Virus record (IMG/VR): IMGVR_UViG_3300037493_002946
Location: 1-51,975 of that record
Strand: one strand, 5' to 3'
Length of the DNA stretch: 51,975 nt
Source of the DNA: a virus
The notes below the pieces were generated by a model that worked only from the letters and a program-made list of their open reading frames with translations, searched no databases and was not told where the DNA came from. Both the position numbers and the translations under genes were made by a program. Positions within the stretch are counted from its first letter, which is position 1, and each line of letters begins with the position of its first letter. Below are positions 1 through 6,184 of the stretch, piece by piece.

Positions 1-155
1 CAAGAGTATAAATTTAACTCTTGAAAAGTAAACTATAAAAATGAAAGGTACGGGAGAACCAAAGTCAATACAATTGGTTAACTAGTACGATTTTATCCTG
101 AATTTTAGATCGTGCCGAGCCAGATATCAGACCTTACAATCTTGTAAGGTAGTAT
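1..155. ncRNA. Possible structured RNA: four consecutive hairpins
   Basis: Four inverted repeats follow one another: 1-7 with 17-23 (CAAGAGT/ACTCTTG), 57-62 with 74-79 (AACCAA/TTGGTT), 85-91 with 109-115 (GTACGAT/ATCGTGC, one wobble), and 131-139 with 142-150 (ACCTTACAA/TTGTAAGGT). There is no open frame. The density of stems suggests a structured RNA or its 3' part, since the window begins at the first stem. It does not resemble a tRNA and I do not recognise a known riboswitch. It could also be DNA-level palindromes. Confidence 0.35.
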
Positions 156-206
156 ATACTGTAATGATTCGACCTTGACTCATTGTATATTATATGAGCG
201 TGTATT

Positions 207-240
207 GTACTAATTGTATCATTGTATCATTGTATAGTAC
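207..240. repeat. Three tandem 8-nt repeats flanked by an inverted repeat
   Basis: ATTGTATC occurs at 213-220 and 221-228 and as ATTGTATA at 229-236. The block is bounded by GTACTA (207-212) and its inverse TAGTAC (235-240). Such small iterons in a non-coding AT-rich region are typical of sites bound by a replication initiator or repressor; that role is inference. Confidence 0.5.
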
Positions 241-640
241 TATCATATAAAATATATAATGTCAATACCGATATGTTTTTACTACTTGACAAATATATAC
301 TTTTACTTTTGTTAAGATTATACTACTCCTATATATCATACCTGAATAGTCTTATTCAAATAAGAGTATTTAGAGTATTATTATCTTATTAGTAGTGGGG
401 TTATTTGGATAATTTAGGTAGGAATTATCGTAATTAGACCTAGTAGTTACTATACTCACACATGTTTTTTATACAAAAAAAGATAACAGAATATATGATA
501 TAAACTAAAGTGTTGGCAAGATTACGAGAGGAATATTTGAGATTGTAAAATAGATTTCCCCGAATATGTTTGAACATTGTTTAGATTGTAATAGGTGAGC
601 AGTAAAATATTTTGTCAGTAAGAAAAAAAAAAGAGAGAGT

Positions 641-694
641 AATTTTTTAAAATTTAATTTTTAAAAAATTGATAACAAATATTTTTTAAAATTT
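641..694. repeat. AT-rich inverted repeat plus a third direct copy
   Basis: AATTTTTTAAAA (641-652) is matched by its exact inverse TTTTAAAAAATT (659-670). A further copy of ATTTTTTAAAATTT lies at 681-694. A near-pure A/T stretch of this kind could melt easily and serve as a DNA unwinding element, but it could also be compositional noise in an AT-rich genome. Confidence 0.4.
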
Positions 695-953
695 CAGTAA
701 AACAATTTGAATAGGTGGAACTCAGTATAAAAAATTAGTTGGCGAGATTTTATAAAATATCATCTAAAATTGTATTAGCCAGCAGAATATAATACCTCGA
801 TATATGATATTAAAAACAATGGATTTATTTTTTGTTTTGATTGTAATTTTTTTATTACTGTTAGAATATATGTCATTAAGTCCAGATTCATAGAGATTGT
901 TGTTTTTACTGGTATTTGAGCCTATCTTTATGGTTGTCAGACAACTTAAATAG

Positions 954-990
954 AAATACCCTATAAGTTGTTTAGACTTATAGGGTATTT
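954..990. other. Perfect 15-bp hairpin, no U-tract
   Basis: AAATACCCTATAAGT (954-968) pairs perfectly with ACTTATAGGGTATTT (976-990) around a 7-nt loop. On neither strand is it followed by a U-run, so it is not a classical intrinsic terminator. It lies downstream of the leftward gene at 1107-2444. A shorter palindrome GTTGTC-A-GACAAC precedes it near 934-946. It could be a terminator, an RNA processing site or an operator. Confidence 0.5.
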
Positions 991-1071
991 GAGGGTAGTT
1001 ATATAATATAAATGTCTTTCTATAAGGACGACCCCCCCTTTAATGACATATTTTATGATATATATTTTTTT

Positions 1072-1106
1072 TTCTACTATACTTTTTTTAAAAAAACATA
1101 GTAGAA
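1072..1106 (-). terminator. Inverted repeat at the 3' end of the leftward gene
   Basis: TTCTACTAT (1072-1080) pairs with ATAGTAGAA (1098-1106), and T7/A7 runs face each other in between (1083-1096). It directly abuts the stop codon of the leftward gene, where a terminator would be expected. After the stem the leftward RNA is A-rich, not U-rich, so intrinsic termination is uncertain. Confidence 0.35.
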
Positions 1107-2444
1107 TTATTCTTCGTAGTCGAAGTCAGAGTATTCCTGTGAGTTTATCGGGTTATTGTTGAGGTAATTGACGAGGATATTCCTCATTCTCTCTGAAGGC
1201 AGGTACAAAGTAATCGGCTTGTCGTCTCTGATGGAAGACCTCCAGAGCCACTGTAACAAATCACTGAGGGCGTAAAGGTCGTTGTTTACAATGATATTCT
1301 TTTGGCGAAAGAATTCAACGTAGAATTGATTTGGATATCTATTTATCATGAAGGCAACCACATCCCTCTCTCTGTATTCGTTTGTCGCTCTGGTGGTAAA
1401 GGAAAGAAATGTTTTATTTGTTGCCAATGGTGATTTCAATTTCTTTTGATAATCTTTGAATGTAGTCCACAATCTTTTTTCAGATTTAGATGGGGCAACA
1501 TATCTAAAGAAGTTGATTAGATTCAGATTCAATTTTTTCAAAACTGTTGGATTGTTTTTATACCAATTCATTGAAAGTGATGTTGAAGTTCTTCTGCCTC
1601 TCAAATCCGAAGTTATGTCTCCAATTTTATTTAGTCTTTCATCATCAACAATTCTTATTAGATTTCTGGCTTTCTTTTTGAATTCCAATTCATAATCGTT
1701 GTCTATTGTTTTTACTGCAACATAAATATTGCCTTTCTTTTCAATATGAAGAGTGTCATATTTCAATCCGAAATAGTCATAATAGTAATGTTGGAATTGG
1801 GATTTGAAAAGATATGTTAGAATGTAGCATTCTTTGAATATTCCCTCAGTAAATAACTCATATGGGAAAGTCCACATGAACAGGCTATTTCTTACGAGAT
1901 ACAGCATATTCCTTCTGATGAGTGTGTATAGGGGCTGATATTTATTACCGACCTTCCTATCATCATCCACCCACTCAACAAGATAATCGCTATTTACTTT
2001 GATATAGTTTTCAGACTTTAGCCATTCAATATCATCTCTGGTTAGTCTTTCTTGTTCATCCTGAGACTTGGTATCCGAATTATTATACAGGGTATACTTA
2101 TTGACGACCTGGAACGATTCATCTAATATGAGGGTATAATTGTTATTCCTGAGAGCGGTAATAAGTTCATCTGTAATCTTCTGTAACAGGGCGTGTGTAG
2201 AGCATATGTTTCTACCCTCAGATACTAATTGAATTAAGTGGTTTATCTTTGTCTCTGTCCCCGCTCTATAAGATGGTTCTATGAAATTCTTATTGGGGCA
2301 GGATTTTATAAACCTTTCCACTTCAGTTAATAATGGGGTGATTACGAAAAATCTATCATCATTAGATGATTTGTTTATAAGGTCAATTGCAAAACTTGTC
2401 TTTCCAGAACCAGGGGGTGAATCGAAAACTTTGATATGAGCCAT
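1107..2444 (-). CDS. P-loop ATPase / helicase-like protein
   Basis: A 445-residue protein and the only leftward gene in the window. A Walker A motif (PPGSGKTS, residues 10-17) is followed by ITPLLTEVERF (about 35-45, like helicase motif Ia), STHALL (82-87) and a Walker B of DEAD-type form, LILDESF (105-111). This layout fits superfamily 1/2 helicase-like phage ATPases; the C-terminal part is not recognisable, so helicase activity is inferred. The ATG at 2444 follows GGAGGT (2457-2462) and a consensus promoter (2489-2517), divergent from the rightward genes. It may act in early DNA metabolism. Confidence is good for the ATPase fold and lower for the function. Confidence 0.75.
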   Translation of the reverse strand: MAHIKVFDSPPGSGKTSFAIDLINKSSNDDRFFVITPLLTEVERFIKSCPNKNFIEPSYRAGTETKINHLIQLVSEGRNICSTHALLQKITDELITALRNNNYTLILDESFQVVNKYTLYNNSDTKSQDEQERLTRDDIEWLKSENYIKVNSDYLVEWVDDDRKVGNKYQPLYTLIRRNMLYLVRNSLFMWTFPYELFTEGIFKECYILTYLFKSQFQHYYYDYFGLKYDTLHIEKKGNIYVAVKTIDNDYELEFKKKARNLIRIVDDERLNKIGDITSDLRGRRTSTSLSMNWYKNNPTVLKKLNLNLINFFRYVAPSKSEKRLWTTFKDYQKKLKSPLATNKTFLSFTTRATNEYRERDVVAFMINRYPNQFYVEFFRQKNIIVNNDLYALSDLLQWLWRSSIRDDKPITLYLPSERMRNILVNYLNNNPINSQEYSDFDYEE

Positions 2445-2488
2445 TTTTATAAAGATACCTCCAAATTTTTTACTATCCGATATCCATA

Positions 2489-2517
2489 ATTATATCATAT
2501 ACGACAAAATCTGTCAA
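2489..2517 (-). promoter_or_regulatory. Consensus sigma70-type promoter, leftward
   Basis: Read on the minus strand, TTGACA (2512-2517) and TATAAT (2489-2494) are separated by exactly 17 nt. It drives the leftward ATPase gene and lies about 20 nt from the rightward promoter. It would be read by the host vegetative polymerase. Confidence 0.85.
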
Positions 2518-2534
2518 ATTGATATGAATACGAT

Positions 2535-2563
2535 TTGACTTTTATTTCAAGGTATGTTATAAT
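2535..2563 (+). promoter_or_regulatory. Consensus sigma70-type promoter, rightward
   Basis: TTGACT (2535-2540), a 17-nt spacer and TATAAT (2558-2563) preceded by TG one base upstream (extended -10). It precedes the rightward gene set starting at 2597 and probably serves early expression by the host polymerase. Confidence 0.87.
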
Positions 2564-2596
2564 TATGCAATTCTAATTCAATTTCAAGAGGTGATT

Positions 2597-3061
2597 ATGG
2601 CTGAATTTATTATGATTAGCGATAACGAAGCATATTATGAACGAGAAAGGCTTTATCCTCATATTCCAGTTGATAAAGATATAGATAGCTGGATATGCCG
2701 TAAAGTATTCTTCGGTAAGAACATAGTAGTCAAAGGAGATAACTCCCTTGTCGATAACCAATGTTCTACCGAGAAGAAGATTTGGAATAAAGCCAAGAAA
2801 ACTAAGTGGGCTAAGTTTTTTGTTCCAGTATTGGATAAAGGTAAGTTCGCCTACGATTGTGACACATGGAGATATGTGGTAGTTCCTAAGATTGAGTTTG
2901 ATTATAGTTATCTCATCTTAGACCATCCAGATATAGAAGACTTTAGGAAGTGTATAGATAAGTTTGACCTGATGGATATAGATATTGAGTTTCAAAGAAA
3001 TTGTGCAGTAAGTAAAGATGGGAGATTGTTGATGTTTGATTATGGGATGACAAATAAATGA
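2597..3061 (+). CDS. Possible protein-kinase-fold phage protein
   Basis: A 154-residue protein, first gene behind the rightward promoter; ATG 2597 is preferred because AGAGGTG lies just upstream, although an in-frame GTG exists at 2591. The C-terminal segment DIDIEFQRNCAV followed by LLMFDYGM resembles the catalytic loop (D...N) and DFG-like metal site of small kinase-fold proteins seen in phages. The middle has KIWNKAKKTKWAKFFVPVLD. The spacing between D and N is one longer than in true kinases and no HRD is present, so it may be degenerate. It overlaps the next gene by 4 nt, implying coupled translation. Confidence 0.6.
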   Translation: MAEFIMISDNEAYYERERLYPHIPVDKDIDSWICRKVFFGKNIVVKGDNSLVDNQCSTEKKIWNKAKKTKWAKFFVPVLDKGKFAYDCDTWRYVVVPKIEFDYSYLILDHPDIEDFRKCIDKFDLMDIDIEFQRNCAVSKDGRLLMFDYGMTNK

Positions 3062-3657
3062 TTACACAACTAGACGAAAATGGTGAGTTAGTGCGGCACT
3101 TTGATAATGCAGAAGAGATGTTCAAGATATTCAACGAGGAATTCAAAGTTGAACATCCCTTCTTCTACTGGTTTGATGAATTCTGGTATAGGAATATAGA
3201 TGCCGAACTATTTGGATATGCTCCACATGTCTTACTGCAAGAACCATGGGTTATTTTAGATTCTGTGTGGGATGAAGTTAGATGGGCTTATCAGAGGGTA
3301 AGTAAAGGATATGACGATAGAGCCACATGGGGCATTGGATATTGGTTGGGAAAGTATGTTCCAAAAATTTTAGGGGAGATGAAAGGAAGTAAAGTTGGTA
3401 TACCTATGACATTTTTTGATGATACTGAAAATACAGAATACTCTGACGCTGAAGAAGACACAGCTGCAAAAAGATATGACGAAGTAATTATGGACTTGAA
3501 GAAAGCCTTTGAAGAAATGGTTGAGATGGAAGAATATAAGTTCGATTGGGAAAATAAGACTAGAGAAGAAAATCTTGAAGAATATAATATCAAGATGAAA
3601 TCAATCAAGGATAGGATGAAGAAGCTGATTGATTATTATTGGGAATTGGGAGATTAA
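3058..3657 (+). CDS. Conserved phage protein, function unknown
   Basis: A 199-residue acidic protein starting with ATG inside the stop of its neighbour (ATGA overlap). It is rich in Trp in its first half (WFDEFWY, WDEVRWAYQRV, GYDDRATWGIGYWL) and ends in a charged, probably helical tail (about 140-199). The pattern WDE.RWAYQRV..GYDDRATWG resembles an uncharacterised family common in large phages; this is family recollection, not a search result. There is no signal peptide or membrane segment. Its place in the early cluster suggests takeover or regulatory functions, but none can be named. Confidence 0.75.
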   Translation: MITQLDENGELVRHFDNAEEMFKIFNEEFKVEHPFFYWFDEFWYRNIDAELFGYAPHVLLQEPWVILDSVWDEVRWAYQRVSKGYDDRATWGIGYWLGKYVPKILGEMKGSKVGIPMTFFDDTENTEYSDAEEDTAAKRYDEVIMDLKKAFEEMVEMEEYKFDWENKTREENLEEYNIKMKSIKDRMKKLIDYYWELGD

Positions 3658-3661
3658 ATAC

Positions 3662-4039
3662 ATGAGATTATTGATAGCAGGAAGTAAGGATTTTGGTGAT
3701 TATAATATGTTCTCAAGAATGATGTTGGAAATTATAGCGAAGTGGCAGTATGATAATGCTCTTCCTTTGAGTAAATTAGATATGGTTTGTGACTCCAAGG
3801 ATTCCATATGTAAGATGGTTAGCCAATTTTGTGTTGAGAATAAAATTAGATTTAAAGTTTATCCTTCAGAATGGAGAAAATATTTATTTGAATATGTGGA
3901 AGAAACTAAAGAGTGTTCTTTGATTGTATTCAGAACCAAGATTTCAAAGGACACCGATGGAATTATTAAATCTTGTGAGAAAGAAGATATTCCATCGATT
4001 ATTTTTACAATTGATAGAGGAGAAAAAAAAGATGACTAA
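3662..4039 (+). CDS. SLOG-family (YspA-like) nucleotide-binding protein
   Basis: A 125-residue protein. The start at ATG 3662 gives MRLLIAGSKDFGDYNMF, the typical opening of small SLOG/DprA-like Rossmann proteins (LxIxGSRxFxDY). The upstream in-frame start at 3629 would lengthen it into the previous gene and has no better ribosome site; GGGAG lies before 3662. Further blocks include CDSKDSICKMVSQFC and SLIVFRTKISKDTDGIIKSC, consistent with a strand and helix array that binds a nucleotide or related ligand. Phage members have no settled role. The 3' end overlaps the next start by 8 nt. Confidence 0.65.
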   Translation: MRLLIAGSKDFGDYNMFSRMMLEIIAKWQYDNALPLSKLDMVCDSKDSICKMVSQFCVENKIRFKVYPSEWRKYLFEYVEETKECSLIVFRTKISKDTDGIIKSCEKEDIPSIIFTIDRGEKKDD

Positions 4040-4268
4040 AATTAATAATATAAATGTAGATAGGTTAGATGACAATATATGTTGGACTTCCGAGGAGTCA
4101 GATGAATTTTGGGAACAACTTGTAGAAGATATGGAAAACGAAGGATATAATCACAACAATGGTGAATATTACTGGACAGAATTTTCACATTATAAGTATG
4201 ACCATCCTACTGATTGGTTTTATGATATTGAGGATGAGGAAAGCGAATTGTACTTATATATCGATTAA
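4032..4268 (+). CDS. Small acidic protein, unknown
   Basis: A 78-residue protein read from ATG 4032, with AGAGGAG about 10 nt upstream and an 8-nt overlap with the preceding gene. It is very acidic and aromatic (DEFWEQLVEDMENEGY, YDIEDEESELYLYID), with no recognisable domain and no membrane segment. Small acidic early phage proteins often mimic nucleic acid or bind host enzymes, but nothing specific supports that here. A longer in-frame start near 3924 would be buried in the previous gene and is less likely. Confidence 0.6.
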   Translation: MTKINNINVDRLDDNICWTSEESDEFWEQLVEDMENEGYNHNNGEYYWTEFSHYKYDHPTDWFYDIEDEESELYLYID

Positions 4269-4283
4269 CGAAGGGTGTAAATC

Positions 4284-4328
4284 ATGACGAAGCACATAGA
4301 AGATTTTTGGAATAAACAAAGTATATAA
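4284..4328 (+). CDS. Possible 14-residue peptide
   Basis: ATG 4284 with GAAGGGTG upstream opens a 14-codon frame (MTKHIEDFWNKQSI) between two genes. It may be a leader peptide or a chance frame; the only support is the ribosome-site-like sequence. Confidence 0.25.
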   Translation: MTKHIEDFWNKQSI

Positions 4329-4341
4329 TCAAGGAGACATA

Positions 4342-5334
4342 TTGAATAAAAATAAAAAGAGTTTTTATATTGTTTTAATTTGTTTATTTTTGTTTTTGTT
4401 TTTTAGGTTTTGGAATCCTTCATCAGATGTGGCTGTTCCTGATAACAAGGTTGTTGTAAACACCCTTGTTCCAACTTATACTATTGAGTCACCTGTTGTT
4501 ATGGATGAAGGAATTGTGGATGAAACAATTCTTGCCACCCAAGATAAAGAGGTATTGGGATTTGATAAACTCTACTTTCATTATCTAACGGATGATGGGA
4601 TAAGTGAGGATGACAAGAAGCTTTTGTTCTTGAATTATTATAAACCATCTCCCAAGATGTTTACTGCTCACGGTACTCTTTATGGGAGCGAAGATTCAAG
4701 TTATGTTGAATTAGCTTTTTACGGTGAGGTGGTTAGACAGCAAATGTGGAGAGGGTTTGTTCTAACAGGAAGTGGAATGTATGGGTATCAAGATGTTTTA
4801 GGGGTATTTGATAACCTATTGGATAAGCAAGGTTCGGAGATGTATATATATTATGCTGACCTTATTAGGGATAGTGCAAATCAACCTATTCCAGTTAGCT
4901 ACGAACAACTGAACGGAAATCAGAAAAGATTATATGATATTACTACCGTGAGAAGTTGGGAGATTGCTGATAAATTTATCGTTCCAATTGAAGTTCAATC
5001 TCAACAAACAGAGACAGAGACTCTCTTGTCTAATAAATATATTGGATTTGTCTCTACCAAGTCACCCAACGATATAGGGAGAAGGTTTCTAATATACAAA
5101 GGCTCGGATTTTGCGGGAGTGGTGTTGGTTACTGGTTGTGCTAAACAATCTGATTGGACAGGTGTGGGATTAACAACTACTGAAACTTTCAGATATTATA
5201 ATAACCCTTTGATTGTTAGAGTAAGTGGTGATGGCTCTCAATGGGGGTTTGATTTTACGAATGACTTGTATATTTTTTTTGGTGGTACTGGTGGTGCTAC
5301 TGAGCCAGTTTTAGCAATTGACCCTGATTTATAA
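4342..5334 (+). CDS. Membrane-anchored exported protein
   Basis: A 330-residue protein starting with TTG (4342) after AAGGAG. The N-terminus (MNKNKKS, then a hydrophobic stretch at about 8-23 ending FRFW) is a signal anchor or signal peptide without a clear cleavage or lipobox site. The rest is predicted extracytoplasmic and beta-rich, ending in a Gly/Thr-rich segment (FFGGTGGATEP). I recognise no family. It pairs with the next membrane protein and lies just upstream of the RNA polymerase-like gene. Superinfection exclusion or another envelope function is possible but unsupported. Confidence 0.65.
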   Translation: MNKNKKSFYIVLICLFLFLFFRFWNPSSDVAVPDNKVVVNTLVPTYTIESPVVMDEGIVDETILATQDKEVLGFDKLYFHYLTDDGISEDDKKLLFLNYYKPSPKMFTAHGTLYGSEDSSYVELAFYGEVVRQQMWRGFVLTGSGMYGYQDVLGVFDNLLDKQGSEMYIYYADLIRDSANQPIPVSYEQLNGNQKRLYDITTVRSWEIADKFIVPIEVQSQQTETETLLSNKYIGFVSTKSPNDIGRRFLIYKGSDFAGVVLVTGCAKQSDWTGVGLTTTETFRYYNNPLIVRVSGDGSQWGFDFTNDLYIFFGGTGGATEPVLAIDPDL

Positions 5335-5360
5335 TATTATTCTAAAGGAGAATAAATAAT

Positions 5361-6167
5361 TTGAATAAACATTTTGATTGGGATAAAACGATAGATAACA
5401 TTCAGTTTGGTATGCTTTGGTTTATTGTGGCTATTTTAGTTGTGTGTGTTTCGGTTTTGATTTTATTTGATATTTTAGCTGGTGCTGGTGTTATGACGTA
5501 CTTGACCAATGAGAACGTGGTAGCTTCGGTTTTTATTTCTCTGGCTACATCTGGACTTTTGATTTCACTCATGGTATTAGTATATAGTGCAAGCTCAAAC
5601 ACCAATAAGAAAACGGTCTCAGTAGGAAAGATGATTGGAGTTATAGCTTTTGGCGTTTATTGTTTAGATGTTTACTTTGACTCCATGACAGCAGACTATT
5701 TGAGATTTGACCAAATTATGGTCTTGAAAGATATTCCAAATTATCCAGTACATTTATTATTTAGAATTCTTATTGGTGGTATTTCTACTGTTGGTGAAGC
5801 TCTTGCTATGTCTATTATTTTAGGGATGCCAATTCTAAAGGAAATTATTAATAAGGCTATTCCTGAAAGCATGAGAACTTCTGGTGGTCAGAATGACAAT
5901 GGGAATAATAATAACAACAATAATCAAAATAACAACCGTCCTCAAAATAATCAAGGGGGTAATAACAATAATCCTCAGAGAAATAATATGCCTCAACAGA
6001 CTTCCAATCTGACAGCAAGACTTCCTCAACAGCAAAGTCAAAGAACTCAAGAATTTAGACCCGCTCCAAAACCTTCGGAACAAAGAGAACCAACTTATCA
6101 TCCAATGAACGAAATGACAAAAATGAGTTCAGAAGAAATTGCTAGATATGAAAGAATGAGAGAATAA
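5361..6167 (+). CDS. Polytopic membrane protein with Asn/Gln-rich tail
   Basis: A 268-residue protein starting with TTG after AAAGGAG. Four hydrophobic segments are visible at about 17-42, 50-74, 88-106 and 128-156. They are followed by a low-complexity, cytoplasm-sized tail (about 175-245) dominated by Asn, Gln and Pro, including a run of seven Asn. The tail is encoded by AAT/AAC repeats. No known family is recognised. The disordered tail could act as a tether or assembly platform; it could instead have expanded by repeat slippage. It is co-directional with the genes on both sides. Confidence 0.65.
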   Translation: MNKHFDWDKTIDNIQFGMLWFIVAILVVCVSVLILFDILAGAGVMTYLTNENVVASVFISLATSGLLISLMVLVYSASSNTNKKTVSVGKMIGVIAFGVYCLDVYFDSMTADYLRFDQIMVLKDIPNYPVHLLFRILIGGISTVGEALAMSIILGMPILKEIINKAIPESMRTSGGQNDNGNNNNNNNQNNNRPQNNQGGNNNNPQRNNMPQQTSNLTARLPQQQSQRTQEFRPAPKPSEQREPTYHPMNEMTKMSSEEIARYERMRE

Positions 6168-6184
6168 AAATTCAGGAGATTGTA

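Larger units (their letters stand above)
1..1106. other. Long non-coding AT-rich region
   Basis: No open frame of useful length with a ribosome site is visible on either strand over about 1.1 kb, which stands out in an otherwise tightly packed genome. It holds, in order, a cluster of four hairpins (1-150), an 8-nt tandem repeat (213-236), AT-rich inverted repeats (641-694) and a perfect 15-bp hairpin (954-990). Related degenerate blocks also recur (GTTGGCAAGATT near 513 and GTTGGCGAGATT near 739; AATAGGTG near 588 and 710). This fits a replication or regulatory region, or an end-proximal intergenic region, but no function can be assigned from sequence alone. Confidence 0.6.

Noticed and set aside
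213-236. CRISPR array
   Set aside because: The tandem 8-nt repeats have no spacers and are far too short.
286-315. TTGACA at 286 as a promoter
   Set aside because: No -10 box lies at 16-18 nt; nearby TATACT sequences are at the wrong distance.
1-1106. tRNA genes in the non-coding region
   Set aside because: None of the hairpins can be arranged into a cloverleaf with a TTCRANY loop; no tRNA was recognised elsewhere in the window.
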